Of a DNA stretch of 64,000 nucleotides, positions 20,760 to 30,566 are shown piece by piece. Every line of letters starts with the position of its first letter. The stretch's first letter is position 1. A model generated the notes under the pieces. That model had not been told where the DNA came from and ran no database searches. It saw nothing but the letters and a program-made list of their open reading frames with translations. This DNA is from Salvia splendens (taxonomy: Eukaryota > Streptophyta > Magnoliopsida > Lamiales > Lamiaceae), in assembly GCF_004379255.2 (NCBI RefSeq), contig NC_056039.1:24503883-24567882 (forward strand), read 5' to 3'. The translations under genes were made by a program, and so were the position numbers.

Positions 20760-23304
20760 AATTGGAATATTCTAGCCAATCTTGCCTTACTTTACTCTAT
20801 TAAAGATTTGGAACTTTTTCTGGTGGGAGGAACCTTAAACCACACGCCTACTTCTCATTATTTTTGGAGGATTTTACAAATTTCTCTACTCCGTATTATT
20901 TTATTCTACTCCGTGAAATACCAAATTAAATCATAAGCTAATTAAATAGCTATGATTTTCAAAAATCCTCCCCTTATTTCTCCCCATAATTCACGCCTCC
21001 CTCCCCCCAAATCTCTCAAATCTTTATTTGATTTATTCTCCCAAATCTTCAATTAATTGTGGGATATATTATTTCCCAACTCTATAAATAAAACCAAAAA
21101 CCTAACCCTAAACCCATCTCACACGTCTCCCTCTCAAATCACACGCCCCTCCCCTTGCTCCATCTTCTCCCACACTTGTTTTTCTATTCTACTCAAGATC
21201 ATTTCGATTCGCCAAGAGTTTGTTGAAGAATCAAGAGCTATATTCGTTTCTACCGATTGTTTCGTTCAAGAAAGGTACAATCAAACCTCTATTCTTCATT
21301 CCTCTCCATCCAAACATTCTTTCGACTCCCTCATGCATCTAGTGAGTGTAGGGATTTTAAATCTAAGGATTTAATCGGTGGGGAATTTGTGTTTGCATTT
21401 ATGTATGCGTTTTGAATGCAATTTTGTGAAGTTTGATTTGAATCTTTGGTGAATGATGTGAGTTTATGGGCAAACTTGATTATGAGAACCTTTTAAGCAT
21501 GATTATGTGTTTTCCAGCATGAAAGGTTGGTGTTTGTTTGATGGAAGATGAAAACCCTATTTTCGAAACTATGAACCTGAAATCTGTGGTGCACGACCAG
21601 TAGCTTCTGATCTGTAATTGACTCATCAAACGAACTAATTTTTTATATGAAATTTTAACTGAGTAAACTTCAAGGTGTTTTCTGTGTTGTGTGTGAATTT
21701 CAGTCCCTTTTGACGAAAAATGAATATTTAATAATTTTTTGAAGTTGACTGCGCAAATCTGCCAGAAACCTGTGTTCTCGCCAAGAATGTTTCGTTTTCT
21801 TTTTGACTGACCAAATGACCTCCGATTGATGTGATTCTTGAACTATATGAAAATTTGAAGTGTCTTCTAAGTCGTGTAAAATTTTCAGCCTTTTTAGGCA
21901 TTGGATGAATTTATGGGAAAGTTTTCAAATGAACTGCGCAGTGCTGTTAGAAATTTTATGTTCCGACCAGAGAGTTTAATTATTGATTTGACTGACTAAA
22001 CGACGTGATTTCAGTGTGAAAATTTGTCAGGATGAACTTGAATGTGTATTCTGTGTTGTGACCAAAATGTAGCTTCATATGAGGTCGGGTGAATTTTTAG
22101 TGATTTTTATAAAACGGTCGCGCAATTCTGCCAGTTTTCTGCTTTGATAAAAGGATATTTATTTTCAAGTTTAAAAGTATTATATGATGCATGTATATCC
22201 AAGGAACGTGTTTAATGATGTGATCGCGTGAGATACGTCGAAATATATTATGGTGTGTTTTTCCATCTTTGTGACGAACATTGGGTTGGGTAAATTGAGA
22301 AAAACGATGAGAGAGAAACGATAGGACATGCATGGTAATATGATTCTGTGGAAGGCTGACTTGTGTTGTCGTTGACAAGGGTGATTGTATTCGTGAACTC
22401 GAGGAACGAGAGTTGCCATAAGTTGGATTGTGAATTGTTAAGCGAACGTGGTGGGCTTTCTTTTCAAACCTCTTTATTTTTCCGAAAATATGATGTGGTG
22501 TTATAAGGGTGGTTTAAAGTGTTATGTCATGCCGTGATTGTTTTGATGTTGAGATTTTTGCCTGATGCCTAGTTCGTTTGAGCTTGCTCCGTTAGGCTAT
22601 AGGGCTATGTTGAGATTGTGCTTGATGCCTAGTTTGTGAGTTCGCTCCATTAGGCTACATGGCTATAATAAACGAATTCGGGTCTGAGTAGAGTCGCAAA
22701 CCCTATCAGGCTGTGTACACAGAGGGGATCGTGAGCCGTCCTTGCTAGTCGTCCGGTCTCGTGGGCGAATAGTGGGAGATTGTTTTGATCGGCCGGTCTG
22801 TGAAAAGTGTTTTTGTGATACTCGTGATATTTCTTAAATAAACGTAAAAACTCGAGTTCACCGGTATGGATGACATAACTGTTATAAAATGTTTTCGGCA
22901 TGAGCCCATTGAGTACAACAAGTACTCAGCCCTGCATATGTTTTCTTTATGTGCATGTTGAGCGGGATGTTGCTGCGAATGTTGAGTTGAGCCTTAAGAA
23001 ATTTCGGATGCGTCGTGTCTTCATACATAGGCGTCTCCCTTTGACTCTCTTGAATACTTGTTTTTCCGCTGCCGTGTTTGAAATAAATTTCTAGAAGTCT
23101 TCCGCACTATTTAATACTGCTTTATGACATTAAGTATTTTGAGGCTAAAATCCGTTGCTTAACTTTTCAATAAACTAAAATATTTCTTTTTGAAGTTAAT
23201 TGGGTTTTTCATATTTGCCTCCCCTTTTTCTTCCCTGCTCCTCCGTCCCTTCCCTAGTCACGATTTCCCTGTCTTTACTATCCTTAATGAGGGCGGTCGT
23301 GACA

Positions 23305-23600
23305 ATAAAAGTACAGTATACCGTAAATACGATACGGTATACTGCAATAACAGTATGATAATGGTATTGAAAATTATCATACCAAAAATACAGTATACCG
23401 CAATAACAATATGATAATGGTATTGAAAATTATCATACCGAAAATACGATATACCGAAATAACAATATGATAATGATATTGAAAATTATCATACCGAATT
23501 CTCAGTATACTTAAGTGCGGTATACTGAAAACTCGATAAGACATCGGTATGAAATTTTGTCATACCACTACATTCAGTACGGTATGTGGTTGACACTCCC
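23305..23600 (+). mobile_element. Decayed hAT-derived element, right part, ATACCG-rich
   Basis: This resumes the GTATACCG / CGGTATAC-rich sequence of 11245-11420 after the gag-only element. A word of about 35 bases with ATACCG, AATAACA, TATGATAAT and GGTATTGAAAATTATCAT is repeated about three times (23335-23500). It ends near CAGTACGGTATGTGGTTGACACTCCC (23578 on). I take it as the other half of the element interrupted at about 11510. Confidence 0.5.
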
Positions 23601-24815
23601 TTGTGATTGTTTGGTGAAGATAGAGGAGTCCCCAGTCTTGTGAAGTTGCATATACAACCTGAACCATATTCTATATCTCCTTAACGGTGTCTTTAAAGTG
23701 AGTTCTTAATCGTGTATTTAGTGTGCAAGTTAACAACTAGTGGTGCTCGGCAGAGAGTCAAACCCTATGGAGGATATAACTAGTCGCTAGGATTTTCATT
23801 TGTAAATAACTTATCTCGTCTTTGTTCTTTGATTTAATCTAGTCTGTTCTTTGGATATTACCAATTCCTCATTGTAGTTTAATATAAGTCTCAGTAATTA
23901 CGAATATTTTAACTTTTAAGATTTTAATTTGTAATTTTTGGAATTATTAACTAATTGAATAAAATATTTATTAGTTGCAATTAAAATGGAAGATAGAATT
24001 TTAAAAGTTTTAGATGTATCATCATTTACTGAACCACATATCAAAGAAGATATGAGGTTCACCCAAAAACAACGACTCACTCTATTATCCCTGACAAACG
24101 GGGATTCTCCTGCCTTCTAGTTTAAACAGGTTTTTCAGAAAATTGAAAACTACGTAAAAACTTTTAATAGATCCAATCTAAAAATATGTGACAGGGCATC
24201 AGTTTTAAAAAGCTCGATTTTGCAGCTTCACGGTTTGATAAGCACAAAACACAAATAACTCATCATCTGCCCAAAACGCAATCATAGAAAGGTACAATTC
24301 CTCCAAAATAATCAATAACAGCTACGGAATCATCACCATAAAAAAATTAGAAAAGTAAACAAAAGAAATCAAATGTATGAAGCAGAATCAGTAGGGAACA
24401 CATCAAGAAGGCGCTCCCAACGCTAAATAATCACTGATTCAATTCATTATGTGCCTCCGTCTGAACCTAATGGTAAGTAATTGCGCATTTCACGCACTAC
24501 CAATTGATTATTCGAGAGGCAGGGAATCAAATTCTCCAAAACCAGAAACAATTTATTCTATCGATTGATTAGATGTCGAAGGCTTTTCTGAAGACAGATG
24601 AGTAGGTAAAAGCACAACAATCGATCAAAAATGCCTAAATTTAGTGTTGGCCTCGTAACTAAGCCAAAAATGAGAAGAGTCGCTACCATTGAAGAAAGCT
24701 ACTCATCAGGCTACTCAAAGAGGCGCAAAACAACGGAATCGTATCGAAATCAGAAAAGGAAAGTAAAAAACTGAAGCTTTGGATGATTGAAATGAAAGAG
24801 ATGAGAGAAAGAGGT
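23601..24815 (-). other. Unassigned; possible transcribed region of an orphan promoter
   Basis: No protein family was recognised. A plus frame at 23986-24119 (MEDRILKVLDVSSFTEPHI...) is short and unsupported. On the minus strand the part below 24815 begins with the CT-rich leader expected downstream of the promoter-like module at 24841-24924. It also has a C-box-like TGATGA at about 24707, but I found no matching D box. It could be a non-coding RNA gene or the first exon and intron of a truncated gene. Confidence 0.25.
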
Positions 24816-24840
24816 TGAATGGAATAGAATGGGCGACGCG

Positions 24841-24924
24841 TTATATAGAGCTGCAGATCTAGGGTTACGCATTTCTATATATTTCTTAATGGGCTATTTA
24901 ACTTCTTTTTAATATTTGGCCCAC
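24841..24924 (-). promoter_or_regulatory. Promoter-like module: site II, telo-box, TATA
   Basis: On the minus strand, in order: GTGGGCCAAA (24924-24915, site II type), AGCCCATT (24895-24888), AACCCTAG (24866-24859, telo-box) and CTATATAA (24848-24841). A CT-rich leader follows. This combination is known from plant genes for ribosomal proteins, translation factors and snoRNAs. Its target gene was not identified. Confidence 0.5.
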
Positions 24925-25073
24925 ATTCATTTCCGACTCACCCAATTTGAATCTTACTACAAGTTACACAACGATTCGTATTAGCAAGACCAGCGCTTTC
25001 AATATAAAAAATAAATATTATTGTGTTAAATGTAGTGTAACAATTAACAAAAATTAAATATAAATAATAATTT

Positions 25074-25447
25074 TAGAATAAAGAGAAATGATATGCTACA
25101 TACATTGTGAGTTCCTTATATGAGCAACACTCACGTTTAACGCATTTTTAACGTTGTTCGTTTTGATTTATATATTTAGTTTGATTTAATTTCATAAAAT
25201 TCATAAAAATCAAAGCTTGATTTGTTAGTTTATTAATTTATTTGAATTTATACAGAAAACGAGCAAATCGAGCTTTGATTTATATGAATTTTGTGAAATT
25301 AAAAATTCAAATAACATTTTTTAATGCATTAGAATCGAACTAAATAGATAAATCGAAATGAACAATGTTAAAAATGCATTGAACGAGAATGGTTCTCACA
25401 TAAGGAGCTCATATAAGAAATATAGAATATCATTTCTCTAGAATAAA
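25074..25447. mobile_element. Mutator-type MITE, 356 bp, with 9-bp TSD
   Basis: The element 25083-25438 starts GAGAAATGATAT and ends ATATCATTTCTC. Perfect 9-bp duplications TAGAATAAA lie at 25074-25082 and 25439-25447. The two arms remain complementary over much of their length (CTCATATAAG and AACATTGTT words), so the single strand would fold into one long hairpin. It is non-coding. Confidence 0.9.
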
Positions 25448-25616
25448 ACATCTCAGATTTCAAATTACATAAATGTATTATTGTAAGGCACACAGTCAAG
25501 ATTAAAGAAAAAACTAAATTTAATGAAAAATACATGAGATTTCACAAAACAATATAAATACTTATGTTTCTTGTTAATTGAATCACTTCTTTTTGGCATA
25601 GAAGTTGAAAAAGAGA

Positions 25617-25860
25617 TACTACTCTCTTCGTCCCACACGAATATATACTTTTGGTTGGACACTGGTTGTAATACACAATTGGCACGTAAGAAATGGGTAG
25701 AAAGAAAAAGTAATTAAAAAATTGTTAGTGGAGAATGGGTCGGCTCATTAGATTGAAAAGAGTTTTCAAATTTAGAAAGTGCATATTTACGTGGACGGAC
25801 AAAAAAAGAAAGAGTGCATATTCTTGTGGAATATGAGAGAATTAAATACGAGAGAGTATA
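25617..25860. mobile_element. Stowaway/mariner-like MITE relic
   Basis: The left end has TACTCTCTTCGTCCCACACG, close to the CTCCCTCCGTCCCA start of plant Tc1/mariner MITEs. The right part carries GTGGACGGACAAA and GAGAGAGTAT in inverted orientation. The ends are eroded and approximate. Confidence 0.45.
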
Positions 25861-26593
25861 ATATTTACCAAAAATAGAAATGACTCAATTATATAAAAAC
25901 TTTCCAAAATGAAAAATTACTCGGTTAACGAGGAACAAAAGAGTATGAAATGGCTAAGTTCTTAAAAGCAAAAATAATTGACCACGAACTCAATCAACAA
26001 CCGATGAGATCATAAAATATCGACAAAAAATTAAATCCAATCCAATGACAATCTAAAATAGTGCACTATATAAGATAGAGATCTAAAATACTCTCTTCAT
26101 CCTTAGATACTTGAGCTATATTCCTTTTTTAGTTGTCCCAAGATAGGTGAGTCATTTCATTTTTGGCGAAAACTTTATCATTTCTCACACTTTACTCTTT
26201 CTTCGTCTCTCTTACTTCATCCTCTTTTGTTTGTCTCTCACCTATTCTCCTATTTATAAAGTTATGTATTGGGCCTGTCAGAGATCAATGGAAGTTTAGA
26301 TTCAAGCCACACCTAATTGGTTTTAAATAATTAAATTGGGCCCCAATTTAATCTAGCCAAATTATAATATTATTTCCAGCAACTACAGTATAATAATATT
26401 GACTGTCAATCCAAATCCGAAGGTATAAGTTATCTGGGCTTCCTCATTTATTTAATTATTTCACACATTTAAGATATAAATGTCAATTAATAAACTGAAG
26501 TCTGTTATTGAATTAATTAATTAATACTCTCTCCGTCTCATCTCAAGTGATTGATTGGCTTAAGGCATGTGTTTTGGAAAAAATGATAATATA
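25861..26593. other. Intergenic, unassigned, AT-rich
   Basis: I see no gene. Two partial Stowaway-like starts occur (ACTCTCTTCATCC at about 26091 and ACTCTCTCCGTCTC at about 26526), the second just left of a fuller MITE. Confidence 0.5.
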
Positions 26594-26862
26594 TCCTCCC
26601 TCCATCTCACTTAAAATGATACATTTTTCTTTTTAGTTTGTCTCAAATAAGATGACACATCACCTTTCTTTGAAACTTTCTCTCTCTAATTAATACACCA
26701 ACCATTTTTTTCCCACTCCTATTAAAATATTCATCTTTTTCTCTCTCTCTATTTTAATACTTACACCCACATTTTCTCTCTCCAACTAAACACATAACCA
26801 ATATCTTCTAAAATCCAGTGTCGGCCAAGAAATGTGTCATCTTAGCCGGGACAGAGGAAGTA
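26594..26862. mobile_element. Stowaway-like (Tc1/mariner) MITE
   Basis: The left arm CTCCCTCCATCTCACTTAA ... AAGATGACACAT and the right arm ATGTGTCATCTTAGC ... GGACAGAGGAAGTA are inverted copies. The interior is pyrimidine-rich (CTCTCTCT) with no coding frame. TA dinucleotides flank it as expected, but exact ends are blurred by mismatches. Confidence 0.65.
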
Positions 26863-26999
26863 GTTAAAGTGGAGAGAAAATAAAATAAGAAAGAGAATAA
26901 TGTAGATATAGTCTTCTACTATGTTATTCTTTTTCTTACTTTACTTTATGAAAGCTGCTCTCGAGGTTTATCTCAGCTAAATGCACAAATTAAAGTAGT

Positions 27000-28130
27000 T
27001 AAAGTTCACGTAGCTTGATCAAGAAAAATCGGTTGACGGATCACGTAAGCTACTAACTCGTCGTTGGGTGTGCAAACTGAGGAATTTGGGGCCTTCAAGA
27101 CCTTAATCCACAATACTATGGATTAGTAAAGGGAAGTAAGGGTCAAATCCAACAGAGATGAAAGCATGTTGAGTTGTGTTTGGGACATTTGGAAAACTTT
27201 GGCTGTTGCCATGCTTTGAGAGTGGGTTAAGTTTACTCTACGAAACTGAACTGATCAAGGCACAAAACTCCAACGAATCAACTAAATTAAACATGCGTAA
27301 AACGAAGGCATATTGAACTAATCAACTAACTGGCGGACTAAAGGTACTTTGCAAAAAGTAGGAGGGACCACTGAAACTAACGGCGCACTACCAAAAAGTT
27401 GAAACACATGAAAAGATGACAGAGACTGCTACGCTACCTAACTGCGACCTTCTTCTTCTTCAAACAACCCAAAATAAATTAGCTAAGCAATTACGGCAGA
27501 TCTGAACAGAGCATCTAACGTAAAACAAGAAACAAAGTAAGTCAAAGCCAGATCTATGCAATTCAAACGAAAAGGAAACAGATCAGTAGAAACTGCTCTA
27601 GTGTCATGCAAACTAACATGTTAAAACTCAGATCCGACGTGAAACCAACTAGAAACAGATAGATCTAAAACAGCAACCACAAATCAGAACGCTACGACCT
27701 GAGATTTAAGCAAGCAACGAGAATCAAACATAACTAAACATAAACGGAACAAACACCAACTCAGAAAACTCCAGATCCAAGCAAACTTCCATCATAAACT
27801 TCATTTCATAAACAATCTCCAACAATTCTAGCTCGAATCAATAATCCAAACTTCAGATTCAATGGTCGAACGACAAAAATCAACTTGCAACAAGAGTTAA
27901 CTAAGAGAAAAAAAAACTCAAAACAACGGTAGATTTAGAAATTATCCAGAGAACTAAAACGGAAACAAGATAAACAATGTATCAACCCCTCGGGATTTAG
28001 GAAAACATTAACGAACAAAAGTTCCTTTCTAAACTCAGCTCTCTCCATCCTAGACAAGGAAGAAGAGAGGGATGCTATGGTAGAACTCCGATTCCAGCTA
28101 CTGCTAACCTCCTTGCTCCATGCTAGCTCC
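27000..28130 (-). repeat. Family B LTR fragment
   Basis: Read on the minus strand, the 27060-27240 part matches the distal half of family B LTRs: GCATGGCAACAGCC, CATCTCTGTTGGATTTGACC and ACTAATCCATAGTAT line up with 32400-32510 and 37080-37215. The LTR start (TGATAAG) is missing at the right; the Athila-type repeat begins there instead. No coding is present. Confidence 0.6.
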
Positions 28131-28642
28131 GCGGTCAAAAGCTTGATGCACTATTTATTAGCACTAAAAATACCTGCAAGTTTACAAGGTAGATCTAGTA
28201 TAGCTAAAGGTCAGTACCGGAATATCGAACACATGGAATAAGATTTCATCTGACTATCATATACCAAGTGTCATATACTATTTAGAGACACGAAGTTTTA
28301 GGTTTGATGGATTAAACTAGAGAAAAATATAAAAAAATAAAAAAAAGTATAGAAATAAAATAATACAAAGCATGCTAAAGAATGTAGCGGTCAAAAGCTT
28401 GATGCACTATTTATTAGCACTAAAAATACCTGCAAGTTTACAGGGTAGATCTAGTATAGCTAAAGGTTAGTACCGGGATATCGAACACATGGAATAAGAT
28501 TGCATCTGACTATCATATACTAAGTGTCATATACTATTTAGAGACACGAAGTTTTAGGTTTGATGGATTAAACTAGAGAAAAATATAAAAAATAAAAGAA
28601 AGTATAAAAATAAAATAATACAAAGCATGCTAAAGAATGTAG
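28131..28642 (-). repeat. 256-bp tandem duplication of an Athila-type LTR end
   Basis: Two head-to-tail copies, 28131-28386 and 28387-28642, both begin GCGGTCAAAAGCTTGATGC and end AAAGAATGTAG. They differ at only a handful of bases and small A-run indels. Each contains the LTR terminus also seen at 2344 (TGATGCAC ... TATTAGCAC ... ACCTGCAAGT). Confidence 0.85.
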
Positions 28643-30130
28643 AGTTTTAGAGCATGCGTAGCGGTGGACGGACGGACCGCTGGCACGGACGGACAAACTC
28701 CACCGCCGCTGCTCGCTGCGAAGAGCACGTCCGTGCCGGCGAGCAGGCGATGTGGCGGCACACGATTGGGAAACGACATAGCCGTTGCCTTTGAAATTTT
28801 TTTAATTAAAAATTTGGTATTTAATTTTTAAAAATGATAAAAAATAAAAAAAAATATTTTCCAAATCCCAAAAATATGGTCGTTTTTTGCCCATTTTTCT
28901 CAATTTTTTTGATTTTTTTTTATTTTTCCCCCCAAAATCATCTATAAATACACACATTCATAATCCATTTATCACTTCAAATCATCTCTCATTCATCTCT
29001 CATTCATAATTCTCATACAAACTATCTACACCTTCATCTCTCACTCAAAACCTCAAATGGATTTCACCCATCTTATGGCGGAAATTCGGCATAGCGTAGT
29101 GGTTTTTTTAATTTTAGTATTTTAATTATGTAATTTTTAATTTTTAGGATTTTAATTATGTAATTTTAAATTTTTAGGCTTTTAATTATGTCTTTTAAAA
29201 TTTATTTGTAATTTGTAATGTTATTTCGGTTTTTAATGAATTTTCATATTATGGAAATGTTTTTGTTTAATTGAATTTTAAATTGAATTGTGCTCGTCCT
29301 TGCGGAATAGCACAGCTGTGGGTGTTGTGTTCTTGCCAGAGAGCAGGCAGAAAAAGTGGGGTCGGGCCCACAACCGTGCTGCTGGCAAGAGCACGGTTGT
29401 GGATGCTCTTAGGATCCAACTACTATGGCCTAGTGATGATTAATCTCATAGAACCTTTACCTTTATGTGTCTCTAGGATTATTAGGAAAGTCGCGATTCT
29501 AGAATAAGCCCTCTTTCGAGTGCACCTATTCAGTAGATTAGACTCTAACTATCAAAGTCTCCTTCCAATAAGATTAGATTCTAACTCCTTAAGTTCCTAA
29601 GACTCAAGTCCTCACAAAGGGTCCCCTCTCTCGAGTGCAGATAAACCTATGTGTTGTACTCGTTCCTTTTACCGCGTAAAACTATCTATCTCTCAATTAA
29701 TCTAGTTAAACGAACATAGTTCTAAAGTTGGCCAGGCAAAAGAACAATAAAAGCACAAGAACAAGCAAAATAGTCACAAGAGAAAGGAAAATGTTCAATT
29801 CAATAAATCAAAACATGTTCATAATAGTCTTCAACAAAAAATCTGCAAAGGATGTTTAAGTACTCATAGACAAGTAGTAAAAACAATAAAAGTACGAGAC
29901 ATGAAAGAAATTGATAAAATCCAAGGTTAAATATGCACCTTCTAATAGATCAAAGCAATGCATAATCAATACCCTATGCTCAAGACTAAATATATTGATT
30001 GAGAAATTTCTAATCGAGATCTTCATCTTTCAGTAGATAGCAGTAAAGACATGTCTCTTTCTTAGGTTCGTTCAGTACTATACCACACTAGTGTCATCTT
30101 ATTTCATCAAGTTTTGGATATATACATACT
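28643..30130 (-). repeat. Decayed Athila-type LTR, interrupted by a Harbinger element
   Basis: The flanks of the Harbinger element, especially 29412-29830, resemble the layout of the LTR at 2640-2960 (GACTCTAACT / AAGTTCCTAAGAC, then ACAATAAAAG words). With the terminus at 28144/28400 they form one minus-strand LTR. The right end is not sharply defined. No gene is present. Confidence 0.45.
28647..29411 (+). mobile_element. PIF/Harbinger non-autonomous element, 759 bp
   Basis: The element 28650-29408 starts GAGCATGCGTAGCGGTGG and ends CACGGTTGTGGATGCTC, flanked by TTA on both sides (28647-28649, 29409-29411), the Harbinger TSD. Inside are a TATA box (CTATAAATACACAC, 28941), a CT-rich leader with repeated CATTCATCTCTC, and a short start MDFTHLMAEIRHSVV at 29056. 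It looks like an internal-deletion derivative keeping the promoter and first codons of an autonomous gene. Confidence 0.85.
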
Positions 30131-30324
30131 GACACTTCAACATATCATAATGTTTTTCCTTAAATGTAAAAACATAACACATTGTAACAACCTTTCAAGA
30201 ACTATCTAGGTTGTGAAATAATGCGTTTTTCCTTTTGTTAAGAGCCCAAAACCAGTTTACTTAAACAAAACACTTACAAGTGTTTTATTTCTTAGATATT
30301 TAAATATGTAAAACAACCATTAAA

Positions 30325-30566
30325 TGTAAGGCATTGTTTGGTAGCTATATCATGTTTCGACTAGTCATGATGCAACTATTGATAGTTATCATAGTTTCAA
30401 TTTGTGAAGTTATCTTAATTGGGTGTTTGGTAGCTAAAGATAATTGTGTGTTATCCTATTTAGATGTTTGGTACAACAAGTTACAAATAAGAAAAATAAT
30501 TATGATTGTTAAAACTATCCACATTAATTTAACTTAATGACTAAATTATCCTCATATCTTGCCCAA
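30325..30566. mobile_element. hAT-like MITE fragment cut by a retrotransposon
   Basis: It begins AAGGCATTGTTTGGTAGC, a start common to plant hAT MITEs, and GTGTTTGGTAGCTA repeats inside (30420). The family B LTR starting at 30567 truncates it on the right. The matching other end was not found. Confidence 0.45.

Larger units (their letters stand above)
16546..20767 (+). mobile_element. Complete hAT DNA transposon, 4206 bp, with TSD
   Basis: The element is 16554-20759. The left end TAGGCATGCACAA and the right end TTGTGCAAGCCTA form 13-bp terminal inverted repeats with one mismatch. Perfect 8-bp duplications AATTGGAA flank it (16546-16553 and 20760-20767). The empty site is present in the other LTR at about 11645, where AATTGGAATATTCTAG is uninterrupted, which proves the boundaries. 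The interior holds one two-exon transposase gene without stops, and both ends carry dense CCGGTT-type repeats. It has every visible requirement for autonomous mobility. Confidence 0.95.
11541..23304 (+). mobile_element. Gag-only LTR retrotransposon (TR-GAG-like, gypsy-derived)
   Basis: It comprises a 5' LTR (to 14235), a tRNA-iMet-type primer site, one gag region, a polypurine tract and a 3' LTR (16116-23304). Only about 1.9 kb lies between the LTRs, and it holds no protease, RT, RNase H or integrase. This matches the non-autonomous TR-GAG class described in plants and would need enzymes from a related autonomous gypsy element. The LTRs, about 3 kb without the nested hAT, are longer than the interior. 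Both LTRs end GGGCGGTCGTGACA. The left LTR lacks its first several hundred bases. ATAAAAGTA occurs next to both sides (11509-11517 and 23305-23313) and may be what remains of the target site. Confidence 0.8.
16116..23304 (+). repeat. 3' LTR of the gag-only element, split by a hAT transposon
   Basis: It starts TGTAGCACCCCGGAAAATTT and ends GGGCGGTCGTGACA. The LTR parts are 16116-16553 and 20760-23304; between them lies the hAT element. Without the insertion and one 8-bp TSD it is about 2.97 kb. Its right part parallels the 5' LTR closely, so the retroelement insertion is fairly recent and the hAT insertion later still. Confidence 0.88.

Noticed and set aside
23986..24119. 44-codon plus-strand frame with good start context
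   Set aside because: Short, no recognisable domain, no splice partner, and the promoter signals point to the other strand.
24000..24720. TGATGA words suggestive of C/D box snoRNAs under the orphan promoter
   Set aside because: No correctly spaced CTGA D box with terminal stem was found on the minus strand.
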